From positions 1-64,000 of the forward strand of contig CACWZP010000012.1 of NCBI GenBank assembly GCA_902765395.1: a stretch of 64,000 nucleotides of DNA, given 5' to 3'. The translations under genes were made by a program, and so were the position numbers. Below, in pieces: positions 54,332 to 62,756 of this stretch. Position 1 is the first letter of the stretch, and the number at the start of each line of letters is the position of its first letter. The notes beneath the pieces were generated by a model. The model made no database searches. It saw only the letters and a program-made list of their open reading frames with translations, and was not told where the DNA came from. The stretch comes from an uncultured Eubacteriales bacterium (GTDB taxonomy: Bacteria; Bacillota; Clostridia; Christensenellales; Aristaeellaceae).

Positions 54332-54730
54332 ATGAACAGCACGATAAAGATACGCTCGAAGCTCGCGACGCTTCTATACGAAAAGCGGGTGACGGCGGAG
54401 GAGCTTTCGGAGATGACGAAGCTGCCGCTGCCCAGGATCATGGGCTATGTGGAAAACACGCTGGATGCCGTGTCTCTGGATGAAATGGGAAGGATGCTGT
54501 CCGCGCTGGGCTGCCATGAAATCTCGGACATACTGGAGGAGATCATCGTCACCGAAGGCGACGTCGACGCGGAGGACACCCCGCCCATGATGGAAGGGGA
54601 GTGGTACTCCCCGTGCCCCGTTTCCCCGGACGGAAAACACCGCTGGTACAAGGACCAGGCGGTTTCCGACACGATCTACCAGGAGTTTTGCTGCCAGGCC
54701 TGCAAGCGGAGGCTGTCCGTGATACTGTAA
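54332..54730 (+). CDS. Small XRE-like helix-turn-helix protein with cysteine-rich end
   Basis: A 132-residue protein starting at ATG 54332 with AGGAGGG upstream. Residues about 8-68 form a Cro/CI-like helix-turn-helix (LATLLYEKRVTAEELSEMTKLP). The C-terminal part has Cys spaced as CPVSPDGKH...FCCQACKRR, which may bind a metal. It is probably a transcription regulator. A terminator follows, so it seems monocistronic. A longer upstream frame is not supported. Confidence 0.7.
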   Translation: MNSTIKIRSKLATLLYEKRVTAEELSEMTKLPLPRIMGYVENTLDAVSLDEMGRMLSALGCHEISDILEEIIVTEGDVDAEDTPPMMEGEWYSPCPVSPDGKHRWYKDQAVSDTIYQEFCCQACKRRLSVIL

Positions 54731-54776
54731 TGGGGCGCGCCGCTCCGGCCGGGATCAAATCCTGGGCGGAAGGAAT

Positions 54777-54820
54777 CCCCGGGCCAACCGGCCATGCAGC
54801 CGGTCGGGGGACGCTTTTTT
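54777..54820 (+). terminator. Terminator after the XRE-like gene
   Basis: CCCC/GGGG and ACCGGC/GCCGGT paired arms with a short loop, then ACGCTTTTTT. Confidence 0.7.
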
Positions 54821-54843
54821 GAGGGGACAACAGCGTTTTTTGA

Positions 54844-54872
54844 TTGCCACAAGCGCTGCGATATGCTATCAT
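54844..54872 (+). promoter_or_regulatory. Promoter of the ABC exporter operon
   Basis: TTGCCA (54844-54849), 17 nt, TATCAT (54867-54872) with an upstream TGC extension, 34 nt before the start codon. Confidence 0.65.
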
Positions 54873-54905
54873 AGAACTGCGGAATTCGACCGAGGAGGCA
54901 TGCTC

Positions 54906-56813
54906 ATGGCGCAGGGCAGGGGACCGGGCGGACACTTTTCCCGGGGTTACATGACGGAGGAAGAGAAGGCGAACCAGCCGAAGGTGACAGGCGCGCTGCT
55001 CAGGCGCGTGTTTTCCTATCTGACGCCCTACAAGGGCAGGCTCCTGCTGGTGCTGGTGTGCATCGCGGCGGCCTCTTTCTTCACGCTGCTTCCCTCCATC
55101 CTCACCGGCAAGATCATCGACGAGGGCTTGGTGAAGCTGGACTTCGGCGCGCTGGTGAAGTACATCGTGCTCTCCCTGGCGGTGACGCTGGGGGCGAACC
55201 TGATCGGCGTGGCGGAGAGCTACATCAACACCTGGATCGCCCAGCATATCACCTATGACATGCGCAACCAGATGTACGCCCACCTGCAGAAGATGTCCCA
55301 GCGCTTCTTCACCACCAACAACCAGGGCGACATCATCACCCGCATGACCAGCGACATCGACGGCGTGCAGCAGGTGATCTCCGGCACCTTCACCAGCATC
55401 CTCTCCAACGTCATCACGCTGGTCATCGCCGCGGTGGCCATGTTCCGCAAAAACTGGATCCTGGCGCTGATCGGCATCGTGGTGGTGCCGCTGTTCACGC
55501 TGCCCACCCGCCGCGCCGGCAAGACCCGCTGGAAGTTCGCCAACGAATCCCAGGCCTGCAACGACGAGATCAACGGCATACTGAACGAGACCCTGTCCGT
55601 CAGCGGCCAGCTGCTCAGCAAGCTGTTCGGCAAGGAGCAGTACGAATACCAGCGCTATGAAGAAGCCAACGGCCGCATGATCCGCCTGAACATCCGCGAG
55701 AGCATGGCCGGGCGCTGGTTCCGGGTGGCGCTTTCCACGTTCACCAGCATCGGCCCCATGCTGATCTACCTGGTGGGCGGCCTCTTGATGATCAAAAACG
55801 GCGCGGACCTGACCATCGGCGACATCACCGTGCTGGTGGCGCTGCTGGGCAGGATGTACATGCCGGTGAACAGCCTGTTGAACATCCAGGTGGACTGGAT
55901 ACGCTCCATGGCGCTGTTCACCCGCATCTTCGACTACTTCGACATCCCCGTGGAGATCGAAAACGCCCCGGACGCCATAACGCCCAGGGCCGCCGAGGGC
56001 AACCTGTCCTTTGAGCACGTGGGCTTCGGCTATGAGGTGGGCCGGCCTGTTTTGAAGGACGTGAATTTCGAGCTGAAGGCCGGGCACAGCGTGGCCATCG
56101 TGGGGCCCTCCGGCTCCGGCAAGAGCACCATCATCAACCTGATACCGCGCCTGTACGACGTGGACACGGGCCGGGTGACCTTCGACGGCACCGACGTGCG
56201 CCAGCTGGACCTGGGATTCTTGCGCAGCCAGGTGGGCGTGGTCAGCCAGGAGACCTACCTGTTCAACGGCTCCATCCGCCAGAACCTGCTCTATGCCCGG
56301 CCCGACGCCACCGAGGCCGACATGGAAGCCGCGCTCAAAAAGGCCAACATCTGGGAGTTCGTGCAGAACCAGCCGGAGGGCCTGGACGCCATGGTGGGCA
56401 ACCGGGGGCTCAAGCTGTCCGGCGGCGAAAAGCAGCGGCTGTCCATCGCCCGAGTGCTGCTGAAGGACCCGACCATCTTCATATTCGACGAGGCCACCTC
56501 CGCGCTGGATTCCATATCGGAACAGAAGATCCAGGACGCCATCGACCCCATCATCAAGAGCCGCACCAGCATACTGATCGCCCACCGGTTGTCCACGATC
56601 CTGGCCGCGGACGAGATCCTGGTGGTGAAGGACGGCCAGATCGTGGAGCGGGGCCAGCACGCGAGCCTGGTGGCCCAGGACGGCGTGTATCGCGAGCTGT
56701 ACGAGACCCAGTTCTCCAAGGCACTGCTGCCCCCGGAGGAGGGCGTCAGCGAGCTGGAACGGTACATCTGGGGCCAGCAGCCCGCGGACGAGCCCTTTGA
56801 CGAGGAAGAGTGA
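54906..56813 (+). CDS. ABC exporter, fused membrane and ATPase domains
   Basis: A half-size ABC exporter of 635 residues in the multidrug/lipid (MsbA, BmrA, LmrA) group. After a short Gly-rich start come six membrane spans (about 40-330) and an ATPase domain with Walker A GPSGSGKST, signature LSGGEKQR, Walker B IFIFDEATSALD and H-loop IAHRLST. The start chosen is ATG 54906 with GAGGAGG 7 nt upstream; an ATG six bases earlier is too close to it. It likely works as a homodimer, since no second half is nearby. The Nudix gene follows by 10 bp. The substrate is unknown. Confidence 0.93.
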   Translation: MAQGRGPGGHFSRGYMTEEEKANQPKVTGALLRRVFSYLTPYKGRLLLVLVCIAAASFFTLLPSILTGKIIDEGLVKLDFGALVKYIVLSLAVTLGANLIGVAESYINTWIAQHITYDMRNQMYAHLQKMSQRFFTTNNQGDIITRMTSDIDGVQQVISGTFTSILSNVITLVIAAVAMFRKNWILALIGIVVVPLFTLPTRRAGKTRWKFANESQACNDEINGILNETLSVSGQLLSKLFGKEQYEYQRYEEANGRMIRLNIRESMAGRWFRVALSTFTSIGPMLIYLVGGLLMIKNGADLTIGDITVLVALLGRMYMPVNSLLNIQVDWIRSMALFTRIFDYFDIPVEIENAPDAITPRAAEGNLSFEHVGFGYEVGRPVLKDVNFELKAGHSVAIVGPSGSGKSTIINLIPRLYDVDTGRVTFDGTDVRQLDLGFLRSQVGVVSQETYLFNGSIRQNLLYARPDATEADMEAALKKANIWEFVQNQPEGLDAMVGNRGLKLSGGEKQRLSIARVLLKDPTIFIFDEATSALDSISEQKIQDAIDPIIKSRTSILIAHRLSTILAADEILVVKDGQIVERGQHASLVAQDGVYRELYETQFSKALLPPEEGVSELERYIWGQQPADEPFDEEE

Positions 56814-56823
56814 GGTGAAAGGT

Positions 56824-57390
56824 ATGACCGATGCGCCGCAGATTGCGCTGAAGCTGGTGGACGACCAGTGGCCCTTTACCTACACCGACCACGACCGCAC
56901 CATCGCCCGCGCCATCGTGGTGGACGACGCCGGGGATTTTTACTTCGTCCGCGCCGTCCGGGACGACGACTTCGGCGCGGCCACATTGATCGAGACCTCC
57001 GGCGGCGGCGTGGAACCGGGCGAGGCGCCGGAGGAGGCCATCCGGCGGGAGCTTCGGGAGGAGCTGGGCGCGGAGGTGGACATCCTCTGCAAGATCGGCG
57101 TCGTCAGCGATTACTACAACCTGATCCACCGCCACAACCTCAACCACTACTTCCTCTGCCGGGTGCGCTCGCTGGGCGAAAAGCACCTGACGGCGGACGA
57201 GATCGACAGCTTCCACCTGTCCACGCTGAAGCTGGGCTATGATGAAGCGGCGGCGGAGTACGAGAGGCGCTCGAACACCCGACTGGGCCGGCTCATCGCC
57301 AACCGGGAGCTGCCCATACTGCGCCGGGCGAAGGTGCTGCTGGATTCATGCCCCACAAACGCGGATACAGAAAGGAGTACGGGAAGATGA
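56824..57390 (+). CDS. Nudix hydrolase
   Basis: A 188-residue Nudix hydrolase. The Nudix box is perfect: GGVEPGEAPEEAIRRELREE followed by LGA, near residues 60-82, fitting Gx5Ex7REUxEExGU. It cleaves nucleoside diphosphate-linked compounds with Mg2+; the specific substrate is not evident. The start is ATG 56824 with GAGGTG upstream. It is coupled to the beta-helix gene by an ATGA overlap (57387-57390). Confidence 0.9.
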   Translation: MTDAPQIALKLVDDQWPFTYTDHDRTIARAIVVDDAGDFYFVRAVRDDDFGAATLIETSGGGVEPGEAPEEAIRRELREELGAEVDILCKIGVVSDYYNLIHRHNLNHYFLCRVRSLGEKHLTADEIDSFHLSTLKLGYDEAAAEYERRSNTRLGRLIANRELPILRRAKVLLDSCPTNADTERSTGR

Positions 57391-59336
57391 GGGACCTGAC
57401 CGCGATCCTGCCGGACGGCAGGGAGTTTGAATTCTGGGAGAGGGAGCCCGTGTTCAACCGGACGCTGCACGTGGACAGCGGCGCGCCAAACGCCTCGGAC
57501 GACAATGACGGCAGCGCGGAAGCGCCGCTGAAGACCATCGACCGGGCGGCGCAGCTGGCCGAGGCGGGCACGCGGGTGCTGATCCACGCGGGGCTGTACC
57601 GGGAATGCGTGCGGCCCGTCCGCGGCGGCACGGACCCGGAGCACATCGTCAGCTTCGAGGCCTTCGGCGACGGCCCCGTGGTGATCCGCGCCTCCGAGCA
57701 GGTGCGCGATTTCAGGCCCAGTACCGGTTGGCGGCTGCGCTTCCCGGGTGAGCATACCGGGCCGGAAAACGTGAAGGTGTGGGCCCACGAGCTGGACCCG
57801 GACATGTTCCGTGGCTACAATCCCTTCTGCGCGGTGAACATACTGCACGACCGGCTGTTCATCGAGTACGACAAGACCGACATGACCACCTACCTGAACC
57901 GCCGCGGCTGCGTGTTCTGCGACGGCAGGCCGCTGAAGCAGGTGGCCCTCTACCGGCAGCTCTCCGAGGCGGAGGGCACCTACTGGGTGGAGGCCAACGG
58001 CCAGACGGTCCACTTCCGCCTGCCCGGGGACGACAGCCCGGAGGGACACCTGATCGAGCTCACCGTGCGGGAGCAGTGCTTTGCCCCGAAGGTGCCCTTC
58101 CTGGCCTACATCCGGGTGAAGGGCCTGATCTGCGAGCACGCCGCCACCGGCGCGCCGGTGCCCCAGCGCGGGGCCATCTCCTGCGGTCGGGGGCACCACT
58201 GGGTGATCGAGGACTGCGAGGTGAACTGGTCCAACGCCCTGGCCATCGACGTGGGCAACGAGTGCTGGCACCACGAGATCGAGGCGGGCCAGCTGATCGG
58301 CTATAACGTCGTGCGCGGCTGCACCATCCGGGACGCGGGCGTCTGCGGCATCGCGGGGCTGTTTGCCGAGCGCATGCTGATTGAGGACAACGTGATCGAC
58401 GGCACCGGCTGGCAGAGGATGGAGCTGTCCTGGGAGGCCGGGGCGGTGAAGCTGCACAACAGCGTGGACGGCCTGATCCGCCGCAACGTGTTCAAGAACA
58501 CCCTGCGCGCCGACCACCTGTGGCTGGACTGCGGCAACGAGAACACCCGCATCACCTCCAACCTGTTCCTGAACGGCATCCAGCAGCGGGAGGCCATCTT
58601 CATCGAGTGCACCAAGGAAGGCGTCAACCTGATCGACAACAACGTCATCTGGAACGTGGAGGGCCGCTTCGATCCGGCGAAGATCCCCGTGGAGCCCGGT
58701 TCCAGCGGCTGGTACAAGCTGCGCGAGGGCGAGGAGATCAACGGCTACGGCGTCTACTGCGAGGGCACGGACCGGCTGATCGTGGCCCACAACCTGATCG
58801 CCCTGTGCCGCCACAGCGGCTACTATGCCAAGCCCGTGGGCTTCCGCATGGGCGGCTGGCAGCGGGGCGGCACCTCCCGCAAGGCGAAGATCCTGAACAA
58901 CATCTTCTACGACTGCGGCGAGGCGGCCATCGTGTTCCCCACGATGGACAACGAGTCCGAGGGCAACCTGTACCTGTGCATGCAGGGCGGCTACCTGCGG
59001 GTGATGTACCCCGAGCCGGAGACCTGCCTGGATCTGCCCACCTGGCAGGAGTTCAACGGCTTCGACCGCACCGGCCAGCGCGCCTGGTTCGGCCTGTCCC
59101 TGGACGAGGCGTCCATGACGCTGCGCGCCACGCAGCGCTGCGATTCGCCCTACGACGTGCCGGGCATGCCGGGGCGGCTGAAGCTTCCCGGGAGCATGGG
59201 CGAGCTGAAGACCGCGCCCGCTCTGGCCTGCGTGCCGGGGGATTTCCACGGCGCACCGCGCGATGCGGAGCAGGCCGTGCCCGGCCCCTTCGCCGCCTGG
59301 GAGGATGTATATTCCCTGAAGCCCTCAAGGGATTGA
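57387..59336 (+). CDS. Right-handed parallel beta-helix protein
   Basis: A 649-residue protein with the pectate-lyase-like beta-helix fold. The N-terminal segment NASDDNDGSAEAPLKTIDRA and the following LIHAGLYRE are typical of such carbohydrate-active proteins. Repeating turns rich in Asn, Asp, Gly and Ile follow (GYNVVRGCTIRDAGVCGIAG, IEDNVIDGTGWQRMEL, RITSNLFLNGIQQREAIFIE). No signal peptide is seen, so it would act in the cytoplasm on imported oligosaccharides if it is an enzyme. GGAG precedes the ATG, which overlaps the Nudix stop. Reaction not identifiable. Confidence 0.8.
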   Translation: MRDLTAILPDGREFEFWEREPVFNRTLHVDSGAPNASDDNDGSAEAPLKTIDRAAQLAEAGTRVLIHAGLYRECVRPVRGGTDPEHIVSFEAFGDGPVVIRASEQVRDFRPSTGWRLRFPGEHTGPENVKVWAHELDPDMFRGYNPFCAVNILHDRLFIEYDKTDMTTYLNRRGCVFCDGRPLKQVALYRQLSEAEGTYWVEANGQTVHFRLPGDDSPEGHLIELTVREQCFAPKVPFLAYIRVKGLICEHAATGAPVPQRGAISCGRGHHWVIEDCEVNWSNALAIDVGNECWHHEIEAGQLIGYNVVRGCTIRDAGVCGIAGLFAERMLIEDNVIDGTGWQRMELSWEAGAVKLHNSVDGLIRRNVFKNTLRADHLWLDCGNENTRITSNLFLNGIQQREAIFIECTKEGVNLIDNNVIWNVEGRFDPAKIPVEPGSSGWYKLREGEEINGYGVYCEGTDRLIVAHNLIALCRHSGYYAKPVGFRMGGWQRGGTSRKAKILNNIFYDCGEAAIVFPTMDNESEGNLYLCMQGGYLRVMYPEPETCLDLPTWQEFNGFDRTGQRAWFGLSLDEASMTLRATQRCDSPYDVPGMPGRLKLPGSMGELKTAPALACVPGDFHGAPRDAEQAVPGPFAAWEDVYSLKPSRD

Positions 59337-59356
59337 GGCGCACGGCAATTGCCTTG

Positions 59357-59393
59357 CAGCGACCGGCCCGCACGGGTTCGGCCGCTGTTTTTG
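59357..59393 (+). terminator. Terminator after the beta-helix gene
   Basis: CAGCG/CGCTG and CCG/CGG paired arms followed by TTTTTG, 20 bp after the stop. Confidence 0.7.
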
Positions 59394-59473
59394 TGCCAGT
59401 ATGACACTTCTCAACCACTGGTGGATTGTAAGCCCGGCCGGGTTATGCTATTCTGGAGATGGAGGTGATACAC

Positions 59474-60319
59474 ATGACGCCCGTTCGTCTCGGCGCTGCC
59501 ATACGGCGGCTCAGGACCCAAAAGGGAATGACCCAGCAGGCTCTGGCGGAAGAGCTTCATGTCACGGACAAGGCCGTGTCGAAGTGGGAGAGGGGGCTGT
59601 CCGTTCCCGACATCTGCCTGTTCCCGAACCTGGCCAGCGTCCTCGGGGTTTCCGTGGGCGACCTGCTGCTGGAGGGCTCGAATGACGACACGCCCTCGCA
59701 CCTGTATAAGATCTACGAAAAATCTGCCGACGTGCGCACGCCCCTGCACATCATACTGGGCTGCGTGGACCTTGTGAGCCGGTACCGGGACAACCCGGAG
59801 CTGTTCAACCGCTATCTGGACAGCATCCGCATCTCCGGGGAATACCTGCTCTCCGTGCTGGAAAAGGCCAAGGACGCCGGCGAGCTGCACCACCTGCTGC
59901 GGGAAAAGGTGTCCTGCCGGGATCGGGCCGGCGCGGCGGCAGACTATTCCGGCAGGCGGTTTCTGGTGGTGGAGGACATCGAGGTGAACCGGGAGATCGC
60001 GGCCGAGCTGCTGCGGGACACCGGCGCGGCGGTGGAGTTCGCCGAGGACGGGCATATGTGCGTCGAGAAGGTGTCGTCCGCACCGGCGGGATATTACGAC
60101 CTGATCCTGATGGACATCGCCATGCCCAGAATGGATGGCCTGGAGGCGACCCAGGAGCTGCGCCGGCGGGGAGTCGACACCCCGATCATCGCCATGACGG
60201 CCAACGTCGGCGAAAAGGATCGGCGGGCCGCGCTGGAGGCCGGTATGAACGCCTTCGCGGAGAAGCCCATATTCGTCGAAAAGCTGTTCTCCGCGATCAG
60301 CGATTGCCTGGAAGGGTGA
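59474..60319 (+). CDS. XRE helix-turn-helix / degenerate DHp / response-receiver fusion
   Basis: A 281-residue soluble regulator with an odd order. Residues 6-62 are an XRE DNA-binding domain (QQALAEELHVTDKAVSKWER). Residues about 80-125 look like the HisKA dimerisation domain of a histidine kinase (VRTPLHIILG, ISGEYLLSVLEKA), but where kinases have S-H-E before xRTPL this has S84-A85-D86, so the phosphoacceptor His is lost. Residues 162-279 are a complete receiver: Glu167/Asp168, phosphoacceptor Asp214, Thr242, Lys264. No ATPase domain is present. GGAGGTG precedes ATG 59474. It probably acts as a phosphorylation-controlled DNA-binding dimer; the kinase partner is not in the window. Confidence 0.88.
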   Translation: MTPVRLGAAIRRLRTQKGMTQQALAEELHVTDKAVSKWERGLSVPDICLFPNLASVLGVSVGDLLLEGSNDDTPSHLYKIYEKSADVRTPLHIILGCVDLVSRYRDNPELFNRYLDSIRISGEYLLSVLEKAKDAGELHHLLREKVSCRDRAGAAADYSGRRFLVVEDIEVNREIAAELLRDTGAAVEFAEDGHMCVEKVSSAPAGYYDLILMDIAMPRMDGLEATQELRRRGVDTPIIAMTANVGEKDRRAALEAGMNAFAEKPIFVEKLFSAISDCLEG

Positions 60320-60699
60320 GAGGAAAGTCCAATACAGCTCATGGGCCCGGCTGGCCGATCCATACATGGAAGGCCGGCCGAACGCTTTTCGGCTTCATCA
60401 CGGAGTGTTGAGGGATCATCAATACGTTGTCTGGATGCGTTATATACAGATCCTTCGCTGCGTTTACGAACATCACTGAATAGAAGCGTTATTATCGGGT
60501 ATTCGGAATTCCACAACCATCCGTCAAGAGCCTTTTGAGTGCCTTTCAACGCATTGAAGGCGCCGGCCGGGCGCTTTTTCCGAGGCCCATCAGGCGCCGC
60601 GTGCGGCGCAAAGAACCGCGGGTTACACTTTCCTAACCCACTAAACGCCGATATAGCTTAAAATCCCATTAGAATTTGCGTATAAAGCCCCCGCTTTGC
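60320..60699. other. Intergenic stretch with hairpins
   Basis: No gene is supported. A weak terminator-like hairpin GCGCC-GGCCG-GGCGC-TTTTT lies near 60574-60593 and could end the receiver gene transcript. The last 80 bases become AT-richer toward the next promoter. Confidence 0.5.
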
Positions 60700-60729
60700 T
60701 TGACGAACGGCTCCAAAATCAGGTATACT
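60700..60729 (+). promoter_or_regulatory. Promoter of the glycosyltransferase operon
   Basis: TTGACG (60700-60705), 18 nt, TATACT (60724-60729), 36 nt before the start codon. Confidence 0.75.
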
Positions 60730-60765
60730 ACCTTATGGGTCACTATCAAATTTTGGAGACAGTCG

Positions 60766-61986
60766 ATGACGATATTTGTGACGATATGCAGCGTCATCTG
60801 TACGCTGTATACGATTTACTTTCTGTTCACGTCCTTTGGCGGGCTGCTGCGCAAGCGCAGGCCGACGCCCCACTGCGAGGCGAAGTATCGCCTGGCGGCG
60901 GTGATCCCTGCCCGGAACGAGGCGGCGGTGATCGGGAAGCTGGTGGAGTCGCTGCTGGCGCAGGACTATCCCAGGGAGCTGTTTGACATCTACGTGGTGC
61001 CCAACAATTGCGACGACGACACCGGCGCGGTGGCCGAGGCCGCGGGGGCGAAGCTGCTGAACGTGGAGGGCCCCATCCACACCAAGGGCGAGGTGCTCCG
61101 GCAGGTGTTCGCCCAGCTTTCCGCCACCGGAAAGTATGACGCCTACTGCGTGTTCGACGCCGACAACCTGGTGGACAAGGGCTTCCTCCAGGCGGTGAAC
61201 AACGCGCTGGCGGCGGGCTGGCAGGTGGGCCAGGGCTATCGCGACACCAAGAACCCCTTCGACAGCTGGGTGGCCGCGGGCCTGACCGTGTGGTACTGGT
61301 TCCTGAGCCGCTTCTACAACGAAAGCCGCTCCCGCCTGGGCATGTCCTGTCAGATGAACGGCACGGGCACCATGGTGTCCGACGCCGTCATCCGAAAGAT
61401 CGGCTGGAACACCCAAACCTTGGTGGAGGACCAGGAGTTCACGGCCCTGTGCGCCCTGAACGACATCAAGGTGGGCTGGATGCCGGACGCCCGCATCTAC
61501 GACGAGCAGACCAACGACTTCTGGACCTCCTGCGTGCAGCGCCGCCGCTGGACGGCGGGCTCCATGCAGTGCATGCGCCGGTATACCCTGAAGCTGCTGA
61601 AGAAGCACACCATGGCCTGCATCGACATGGCGATGATGTTCACGGGCAACATGCTGTGCATCCTCAGCCTGATCCCCGCCACGGGCACCGTGCTGGGCCT
61701 GATGCCCTTCTTCATCTCCCATCCCTGGCGGATCCTGGCGCTGGTGCTGGTGCTGGGGGTGTATTACCTGGCCTGCTGCGGCGCGGCAGCCGCGCTGTAC
61801 CACATCGAGGGCAAGCTGAACATGCGCGGCTTCGAGGGCGTGATGTGCTTCCCGCTGTTCATGCTCACCTGGATGCCGGTGAACATCGTGGCCTGCGTGA
61901 CGCCGCCGCCCAAATGGCGGGAAATCCGCCACACCCGCGGCATCGACCGCCCGGACAACGACGCCCAGGGACACAAATCCATATGA
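60766..61986 (+). CDS. Membrane glycosyltransferase, family 2
   Basis: A 406-residue processive-type GT2 enzyme. An N-terminal span (about 3-27) is followed by the cytoplasmic catalytic domain with VIPARNEAAVIGKLVESLL, the metal motif DADN, the acceptor motif EDQEF and QRRRW, and then three C-terminal spans (about 285-380). These features fit enzymes that build extracellular or cell-envelope polysaccharide. The start is ATG 60766 with GGAG upstream; a longer frame covers the promoter and is rejected. It overlaps the next gene by 4 bases. Confidence 0.92.
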   Translation: MTIFVTICSVICTLYTIYFLFTSFGGLLRKRRPTPHCEAKYRLAAVIPARNEAAVIGKLVESLLAQDYPRELFDIYVVPNNCDDDTGAVAEAAGAKLLNVEGPIHTKGEVLRQVFAQLSATGKYDAYCVFDADNLVDKGFLQAVNNALAAGWQVGQGYRDTKNPFDSWVAAGLTVWYWFLSRFYNESRSRLGMSCQMNGTGTMVSDAVIRKIGWNTQTLVEDQEFTALCALNDIKVGWMPDARIYDEQTNDFWTSCVQRRRWTAGSMQCMRRYTLKLLKKHTMACIDMAMMFTGNMLCILSLIPATGTVLGLMPFFISHPWRILALVLVLGVYYLACCGAAAALYHIEGKLNMRGFEGVMCFPLFMLTWMPVNIVACVTPPPKWREIRHTRGIDRPDNDAQGHKSI

Positions 61987-62747
61987 GAATCACTTGGTTT
62001 GGCACGGCCTCTCTGGCCGTTCAGACGCAACGGGGCCGACTGCTGATCGACCCCTTTTTTCCATTCCCAGGAAGCCCCACGCGAGTGCCTGCGGACGCCT
62101 ACGACGGGTATGTCCATATCCTGGTCACCCACGGCCACTTCGACCACATCCTGTCCCTGCCCCGGCTGTGCCAGGGGGAGAGGCGGCGCGTCCACTGCAC
62201 CCAAACGCCCTTTGACACGTTGAAAAGGCGGGGCGTGGCGGATGATGATCTGGTCAGGATCGCGCCGGGAGACGTATTTGAAATCGACGACATGCGCGTG
62301 ACGGCCTGCCAGTCCCGGCACGTGCGCTTCGACAGCACCATCCTGCGCCGCACGCTGCTGAGCCCGCGGATGCTGCGCCACGCGCGCAACCTGCCCCGGG
62401 TGGCCGGCGGCTTCCTGAAGTACCCCGAGAACGGCGAGACGCTGGGCTTTCTGATCGAGGGCGACGGCGCGCAGGTGTTCGTGCTGGGCAGCCTGAACCT
62501 GGCGGCGGATGTGGACTATCCCACGGGGATGGACCTGCTCGTGCTGCCGTACCAGGGCACGAGCGACCTGCTCACCCCGGCCATTCAGATCATCGACCGC
62601 CTGAAGCCCCGGGCCGTGCTGTTGGATCACTTCGACGACGCCTTCCCGCCCATCAGCAACACCGTGGACACGAGCGACATTCAGGAATACTATGCAGAGA
62701 AGCTGCCGGTAAACAGACTCGAACCGGGCCAGAGTTTCACATTGTAG
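61983..62747 (+). CDS. Metallo-beta-lactamase-fold hydrolase (UlaG-like)
   Basis: A 254-residue MBL-fold protein. It begins MRITWFGTASLAVQTQ and LLIDPFF, and the metal motif THGHFDH (near residues 48-54) is intact. Later metal ligands are likely His in QSRHVRFD and the Asp/His of LLDHFDD near the end. The closest family look is UlaG-type, whose members cleave phosphodiesters or lactones. It is coupled to the glycosyltransferase gene (ATGA overlap) and followed 9 bp later by the GH13 gene. The substrate is unknown. Confidence 0.85.
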   Translation: MRITWFGTASLAVQTQRGRLLIDPFFPFPGSPTRVPADAYDGYVHILVTHGHFDHILSLPRLCQGERRRVHCTQTPFDTLKRRGVADDDLVRIAPGDVFEIDDMRVTACQSRHVRFDSTILRRTLLSPRMLRHARNLPRVAGGFLKYPENGETLGFLIEGDGAQVFVLGSLNLAADVDYPTGMDLLVLPYQGTSDLLTPAIQIIDRLKPRAVLLDHFDDAFPPISNTVDTSDIQEYYAEKLPVNRLEPGQSFTL

Positions 62748-62756
62748 GTGATTGAT

